Shown here: positions 8,501 through 10,656 of the stretch, one piece after another | How the letters are laid out: each line of letters begins with the position of its first letter | How positions within the stretch are numbered: position 1 is the first letter of the stretch | Assembly: GCA_002500485.1 (NCBI GenBank) | Contig: DLRJ01000153.1 | Coordinates: forward strand, 1-10,656 | Direction: 5' to 3' | From: Dehalococcoidia bacterium UBA7891 | GTDB lineage: Bacteria; Chloroflexota; Dehalococcoidia; Lucifugimonadales; UBA826 | Length of the DNA: 10,656 bases | Notes under the pieces: model-generated | Database searches by the model: none | Seen by the model: only the letters and a program-made list of their open reading frames with translations | Told to the model about the DNA's origin: nothing | Position numbers and translations under genes: made by a program

Positions 8501-8531
8501 GTTCGGTGCCGCAAAGATTGTGAAGTTTTGA
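5517..8531 (+). CDS. Secreted LTD-chitobiase C-CotH kinase-InlB-LTD protein with type IX-like sorting domain
   Basis: A 1004-residue exported mosaic. The start is TTG 5517, giving a KK-charged signal peptide ending near VQA-QQ (22/23); no ATG in frame lies upstream before TAG 5463, and no strong Shine-Dalgarno is seen. Domains: lamin-tail domain about 25-165 (LYINEVMSKND; DGEFSDWLEIYN); chitobiase-C-like module about 172-253 (VRFTTDGSEPDSTS); CotH domain about 262-640, with YLNGEYWGIHNIREKIS (400-416) and KWRWIIYDTDTGYG (513-526), whose D520/D522 match the family's D-x-D motif; InlB-like repeat about 658-738 (GFNFSHWEGG); second lamin-tail domain about 743-895 (LVINEINYSS; DWLEFYNGS); sorting domain about 915-1004 (VYPNPFLGSANV; SSGVYIAVLY). 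CotH proteins include atypical protein kinases of spore coats; the target here is unknown. The sorting domain predicts type IX export and surface attachment. Gene 6 follows 25 nt downstream. Domain order is confident; cellular role is not. Confidence 0.88.
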   Translation: MSYKKAFVTLIVMMLTKTFVQAQQLYINEVMSKNDTTIADIDGEFSDWLEIYNSDSNAVSLEGYSLSDNVDLPARWKFGNIEILGKSFLLVFASGKDRKDGTDNPHTDFKIKSAGEPLLLSNPDGELIDSVFTGNIPPDYSRGRQPDGSAHWLFFKTPTPGAPNTSEGSKTIIEIALPNIEQDGGFYTNRVEVHVSSDFEGGDVRFTTDGSEPDSTSRLYTEPLQFTETTVLRARVLDASTGVKSKTSTRTFFINDSDHGLPVFSISTAPDNLWGENGIYEEIEWEGESLIDIEVPVNIEMFENDGSVAFNHRAGAEIFGGGSTGFEQKSLAILFRSRYDIGELSYKLFPKIPLMEFESFILRNSGNDWWSTMIRDAITYSLVKGNKNLDFQAYRPSVVYLNGEYWGIHNIREKISEHFIEHHHFVAEEELDLLEYKEVPIPIIKHGDLDNYNEIIGFLENYDLASDLNYQHISSLIDIDNFIDYQVMETFAGNIDWPANNNKFWRSRNEGGKWRWIIYDTDTGYGLWDDWWEDGTTGYYVNHIHHATNTTEAGGNAWPNPAWSTFIFRKLLENEGFKTQFVNRYLDLLNTTLAPENTLRVIEELHSVIELSLPRHLDRWDRSQGDYRYELSKLQIFVNFRPEIIRKHLKEYFQYPSEVEITVGVQPPEGGLVNLNTLFIEQEEWTGKYFGEVPIKLAPIPNPGFNFSHWEGGNGSINDVISVLPSAGISLTAVFAPDSIEGSLVINEINYSSFNVADPGDWLEFYNGSVSTIQLENWYVSNGRGEEFHFPENTQIGSGEYLVICRECDQFNSVFGSDISLVCDLNFGFSAKGDSLTLYNQERVVIDEVYYETNDPWPRKQDDSGQTIELVNPDLDNSVGENWSLSKEYGTPGDRNSQFQRITAPSFALIDTSNESNLFVYPNPFLGSANVQFYTEEDGMVEVKIYNILGHYVTSIARGHRPSGVYETSWHGYNRNGRIASSGVYIAVLYVDSKKFGAAKIVKF

Positions 8532-8556
8532 ATCTAACTTTATACGAGAGGTAAAT

Positions 8557-9999
8557 ATGATTAGATCAATTAGTATTGTGTTGTTGGTGCTGTCCACCAC
8601 AGGAGTAAGTTTGTCTTGGGAAGGAAGTTTGGGCCGCAATCATTATTCGGCCGAAGCCGATTCGGCCGAGGACCGTTCCCGTTCGATTTATACTAACTAT
8701 TGCGCAAGCTGCCACGGGTCTACCATGCAGACTTTCGTAGATAGAAAATGGAAGTACGGCAACTCGGCTTCAGCAATTTTCGAGTCAATCCATAAAGGAC
8801 GGGGCGGATCGGATGCAGCTATGCCGGCGTTCGGCGTTATGCTCAAGGAATCCCAGATTAATGAACTTGTAGACTATATCCTCAGTGGGATTGAGGAGGG
8901 GAAGGTGTACGACTTCGAGCAAGCATTTTCACCTACTGAAGTTTATAACGCCGAGAAGTTTGACTATACTTTGGAAGTCATTGCTTCAGATCTGGGAATT
9001 CCGTGGGGCATGGCATTTCTACCGAATGGTGATATCCTCGTAACTGATAGAGATGGAGCGATCTATCGGGTTATGAAGGATGGTAAGAAAGTTATAATTC
9101 GTGGAGGGCCTTCAGTTTATGCGGAGGGGCAGGGCGGCCTTCTCGATGTTGAGTTGCATCCGAATTTCGAGAAGAACGGATGGGTTTATCTTTCGTATTC
9201 CAGCCATAAAATGGAGGACGGCGAGACCGTCAGCTCTACCTCTGTCCGGCGATATAAGCTGAAGAGAAACAGGCTTACGAAAGAAAAACTGATTATTGAG
9301 GCTTTTCCTTATGGTGATACAGAAATACACTACGGATCGCGCCTTGAATTTGACAAGGAGGGCTACCTTTTTTTGACTGTAGGAGATAGGGGCTCAAGAG
9401 ATACGAATCCGCAGGATCTCACCCGTTTCCCAGGCAAAGTTCACAGGACACACGATGACGGTTCGATTCCTTCTGACAACCCTTTTGTCGATACACCCGG
9501 GGCCGTGAAGAGCATCTATTCATTCGGGCACCGGAATCCGCAAGGATTTTTCATTCATCCTGTCACAGGCACTATCTGGTCCCATGAACACGGTCCACGC
9601 GGCGGCGACGAAATCAATATCGTAAGGAAAGGTGAGAACTACGGATGGCCCTTGGTTTCCTACGGTATTAATTATAACGGGACTGTATTTACAACGTTGA
9701 CAAAAAAGGAAGGTATGCGAGACCCTTTTCACTATTGGATACCTTCTATCGGTCCGTCGGGAATGACCTTTGTTATCGGCGACCGTTACCCCGGATGGGA
9801 TGGGCACCTGCTTGTAGGCTCACTCAGGTTTGAGTATCTCAACCTCTGCAAGATTGAGGATGAGAAAGTTCTGTCCGAATTGGTCTTGCTGAAAAACATC
9901 GGTAGAGTACGAAATGTAAAGCAGGGGCCAGACGGATACATTTACGTGGCTGTTGAGGAGCCGGGCATACTCTATAGGATTGTTCCCATAAAGAAGTGA
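8557..9999 (+). CDS. Cytochrome c-PQQ-dependent sugar dehydrogenase fusion
   Basis: A periplasmic quinoprotein of 480 residues predicted to oxidise an aldose and pass electrons directly to its own haem. AGAGG 5 nt before ATG 8557 supports the start. Residues 1-20 form a signal peptide. The cytochrome c domain covers about 40-115: CASCH at 49-53 (C49, C52, H53) with a likely axial methionine, M89, in AAMPAF. The remainder, about 133-480, is a glucose/sorbosone dehydrogenase (GSDH) six-bladed propeller: PWGMAFLPNGDILVTDRDG (149-167), GQGGLLDVELHPNF (191-204), HYGSRLEFDKEGYLFLTVGD (258-277), GHRNPQG (324-330), and HGPRGGDEIN plus GENYGWP (345-365), the hallmark of soluble PQQ aldose dehydrogenases related to YliI. 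PQQ biosynthesis genes are not in the window. Its position after glycan-cleaving enzymes suggests oxidation of their sugar products. The actual sugar, and whether PQQ is bound, are inference. Confidence 0.9.
   Translation: MIRSISIVLLVLSTTGVSLSWEGSLGRNHYSAEADSAEDRSRSIYTNYCASCHGSTMQTFVDRKWKYGNSASAIFESIHKGRGGSDAAMPAFGVMLKESQINELVDYILSGIEEGKVYDFEQAFSPTEVYNAEKFDYTLEVIASDLGIPWGMAFLPNGDILVTDRDGAIYRVMKDGKKVIIRGGPSVYAEGQGGLLDVELHPNFEKNGWVYLSYSSHKMEDGETVSSTSVRRYKLKRNRLTKEKLIIEAFPYGDTEIHYGSRLEFDKEGYLFLTVGDRGSRDTNPQDLTRFPGKVHRTHDDGSIPSDNPFVDTPGAVKSIYSFGHRNPQGFFIHPVTGTIWSHEHGPRGGDEINIVRKGENYGWPLVSYGINYNGTVFTTLTKKEGMRDPFHYWIPSIGPSGMTFVIGDRYPGWDGHLLVGSLRFEYLNLCKIEDEKVLSELVLLKNIGRVRNVKQGPDGYIYVAVEEPGILYRIVPIKK
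8645..8669 (+). repeat. 10-bp direct repeat ATTCGGCCGA in the linker of the cytochrome-PQQ gene
   Basis: ATTCGGCCGA occurs at 8645-8654 and again at 8660-8669, a 15-bp period that encodes S-A-E-A-D-S-A-E-D between the signal peptide and the haem domain. Each copy contains the palindrome TCGGCCGA. It looks like a small in-frame tandem duplication producing a flexible acidic linker. Confidence 0.6.
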
Positions 10000-10016
10000 A
10001 TGGGTGAAGGCTAGTT

Positions 10017-10190
10017 TTATGACAGTGCCTTATCTGTTTCTTCTAGTTCTTCCTCACCTTCAATGTCATACCTCCCCTCACGGTAGTCGCGATGTATCTG
10101 GTTGATAGTCTTGAGGCTGTAGATGAAAACGAAAAGGCATCCGGCGAAAAAACCGAGAATAAATAAAAGAATATACAGGGTAGTATTCAA
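10017..10190 (-). CDS. Small single-pass membrane protein, unknown function
   Basis: A 57-residue ORF read on the minus strand from TTG 10190 to TAA at 10019-10017. It has one clear transmembrane helix (about residues 5-25, YILLFILGFFAGCLFVFIY), a basic stretch just after it (KTINQIHRDYR), and an acidic tail (EGEEELEETD). By the positive-inside rule the tail should be cytoplasmic. I do not recognise a family; its size and shape recall small accessory subunits of membrane complexes, but no motif supports a specific one. The start codon is TTG and overlaps the TGA of a short upstream ORF (TTGA), an arrangement typical of translational coupling. An upstream in-frame ATT two codons earlier is a less likely alternative. 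The stop lies 17 nt from the stop of the convergent PQQ dehydrogenase gene. Confidence 0.55.
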   Translation of the reverse strand: MNTTLYILLFILGFFAGCLFVFIYSLKTINQIHRDYREGRYDIEGEEELEETDKALS

Positions 10191-10249
10191 TTTAATGGTT
10201 CAATAAGGTCTTGTTGGAATCTTCTGTCTGTTTCTGAAAAGTCGTACAT
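10187..10249 (-). CDS. Possible 20-codon ORF coupled to the small membrane protein
   Basis: ATG 10249 opens 20 codons (MYDFSETDRRFQQDLIEPLN) ending in a TGA that overlaps the TTG start of the membrane protein. No Shine-Dalgarno is visible upstream and no family is recognised. It may be a leader that couples translation, or chance. Confidence 0.2.
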   Translation of the reverse strand: MYDFSETDRRFQQDLIEPLN

Positions 10250-10342
10250 CCAAATCAGGGTGCTGCCAAATATGCAGTTATAACAGTTGTGTCTTTTTCA
10301 ACTTTCAGATGCTGACTTTACTGTTTCAAAGTATTTGGTGAA

Positions 10343-10370
10343 AGTCAACCCGATCTATTCAAAGTTGACT
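10343..10370. repeat. 7-bp perfect inverted repeat downstream of the VPS10-like gene
   Basis: AGTCAAC (10343-10349) and GTTGACT (10364-10370) pair perfectly across a 14-nt loop, starting immediately after the TAG of the minus-strand VPS10-like gene. Read on the minus strand it is followed by only three T residues, so it is at best a weak terminator or an mRNA 3'-end hairpin. The surrounding spacer 10191-10370 otherwise holds only the 20-codon ORF. Confidence 0.3.
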
Positions 10371-10656
10371 CTAACGCCGAGGAAGAGGTTCCCCCTCTAT
10401 CCAGGGTGCGCCCGCTTCAAGCAAGTCTTGTGCCAGTTCGGACATTTTCTTCTGTGCTGACTCCAAGTCTCTCTTGGCTTCTGCCAACTGATCCATAGCG
10501 ATCTCCAGGCTCTTTCTGTTAGTCTCAGTAGGGCCGTAAGTTGACTGACCTACGCCACGAGAGACGGAGAACAGGCGATCACTGATTGTTGGTTTTGTTT
10601 TTTCACCGGGTTCATTTTTGGATTGGTTACCGGATACTTTGCCTTCCAGTTCCAGA
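10371..10656 (-). CDS. C-terminal end of a VPS10/BNR-repeat (sortilin-like) exported protein, partial
   Basis: An open minus-strand frame enters from the right edge and runs 94 codons to TAG at 10373-10371. It ends with a conserved-looking tail, DRLFSVSRGVGQSTYGPTET, then a helical, coiled-coil-like stretch rich in A, E, K and L (about residues 48-80), then LLEAGAPWIEGEPLP. From memory of the family, this matches the C-terminus of the roughly 1000-residue VPS10/sortilin-like beta-propeller proteins annotated as WD40/BNR 'glycosyl hydrolases' in Bacteroidota and related phyla, whose tails have a T-x-T-x-R segment, a helix and A-G-A-P-W. The propeller itself is outside the window, so the call rests on the tail alone. 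No role in the plus-strand operon is implied, since it is transcribed in the opposite direction. Confidence 0.6.
   Translation of the reverse strand, partial: LELEGKVSGNQSKNEPGEKTKPTISDRLFSVSRGVGQSTYGPTETNRKSLEIAMDQLAEAKRDLESAQKKMSELAQDLLEAGAPWIEGEPLPRR

Noticed and set aside
10000..10016. Bidirectional terminator between the convergent PQQ dehydrogenase and small membrane protein genes
   Set aside because: The 17-nt gap has no inverted repeat or T-tract that could act as an intrinsic terminator.
1..10656. CRISPR array, tRNA, rRNA, insertion sequence or phage genes
   Set aside because: No regularly spaced repeats, no cloverleaf or rRNA-like stretches, and no transposase or phage motifs were seen on either strand.

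Overview
The window reads as part of a carbohydrate-degradation locus from a bacterium of the FCB superphylum. The best taxonomic clue is the C-terminus of the large CotH-domain protein, a FlgD-like/type IX secretion sorting domain with a YPNPF opening. Such domains are common in Bacteroidota, Ignavibacteria, Calditrichota, Neomarinimicrobiota and Latescibacterota. A minus-strand VPS10/BNR-type C-terminus at the right edge fits the same group. I lean towards a marine Neomarinimicrobiota-like or Latescibacterota-like lineage, but no phylogenetic marker is present and this is inference.

Layout, plus strand: (1) a GH43 arabinanase-like lipoprotein at the left edge (2-1132, N-terminus probably cut or uncertain); (2) a GH2 glycosidase with chitobiase-C-like and PA14 modules (1137-3653); (3) a formylglycine (S1-type) sulfatase lipoprotein (3666-5243); (4) a short broken remnant that looks like the C-terminal end of a second sulfatase (5259-5465); (5) a 1004-residue secreted LTD / chitobiase-C / CotH kinase / InlB-like / LTD / sorting-domain protein (5517-8531, TTG start); (6) a cytochrome c - PQQ sugar dehydrogenase fusion (8557-9999). 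Genes 1-3 are 4 and 12 nt apart, and gene 6 follows gene 5 by 25 nt, so co-transcription is likely, with a possible break at the remnant.

Minus strand, convergent with the above: a 57-residue single-pass membrane protein (10017-10190, TTG start overlapping the stop of a 20-codon ORF), then a 180-nt spacer containing a 7-bp inverted repeat, then the C-terminal 94 residues of a VPS10/BNR-like large exported protein running off the right edge.

Working model (inference): lipid-anchored GH43 and GH2 enzymes cleave an arabinose-containing polysaccharide, the sulfatase removes sulfate esters, and the cytochrome c-PQQ dehydrogenase oxidises released sugars in the periplasm, passing electrons to a c-type respiratory chain. 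The CotH protein would be surface-exposed through type IX secretion, possibly modifying or displaying proteins of the same system. No SusC/SusD pair, regulator, tRNA, rRNA, CRISPR or transposase is visible.
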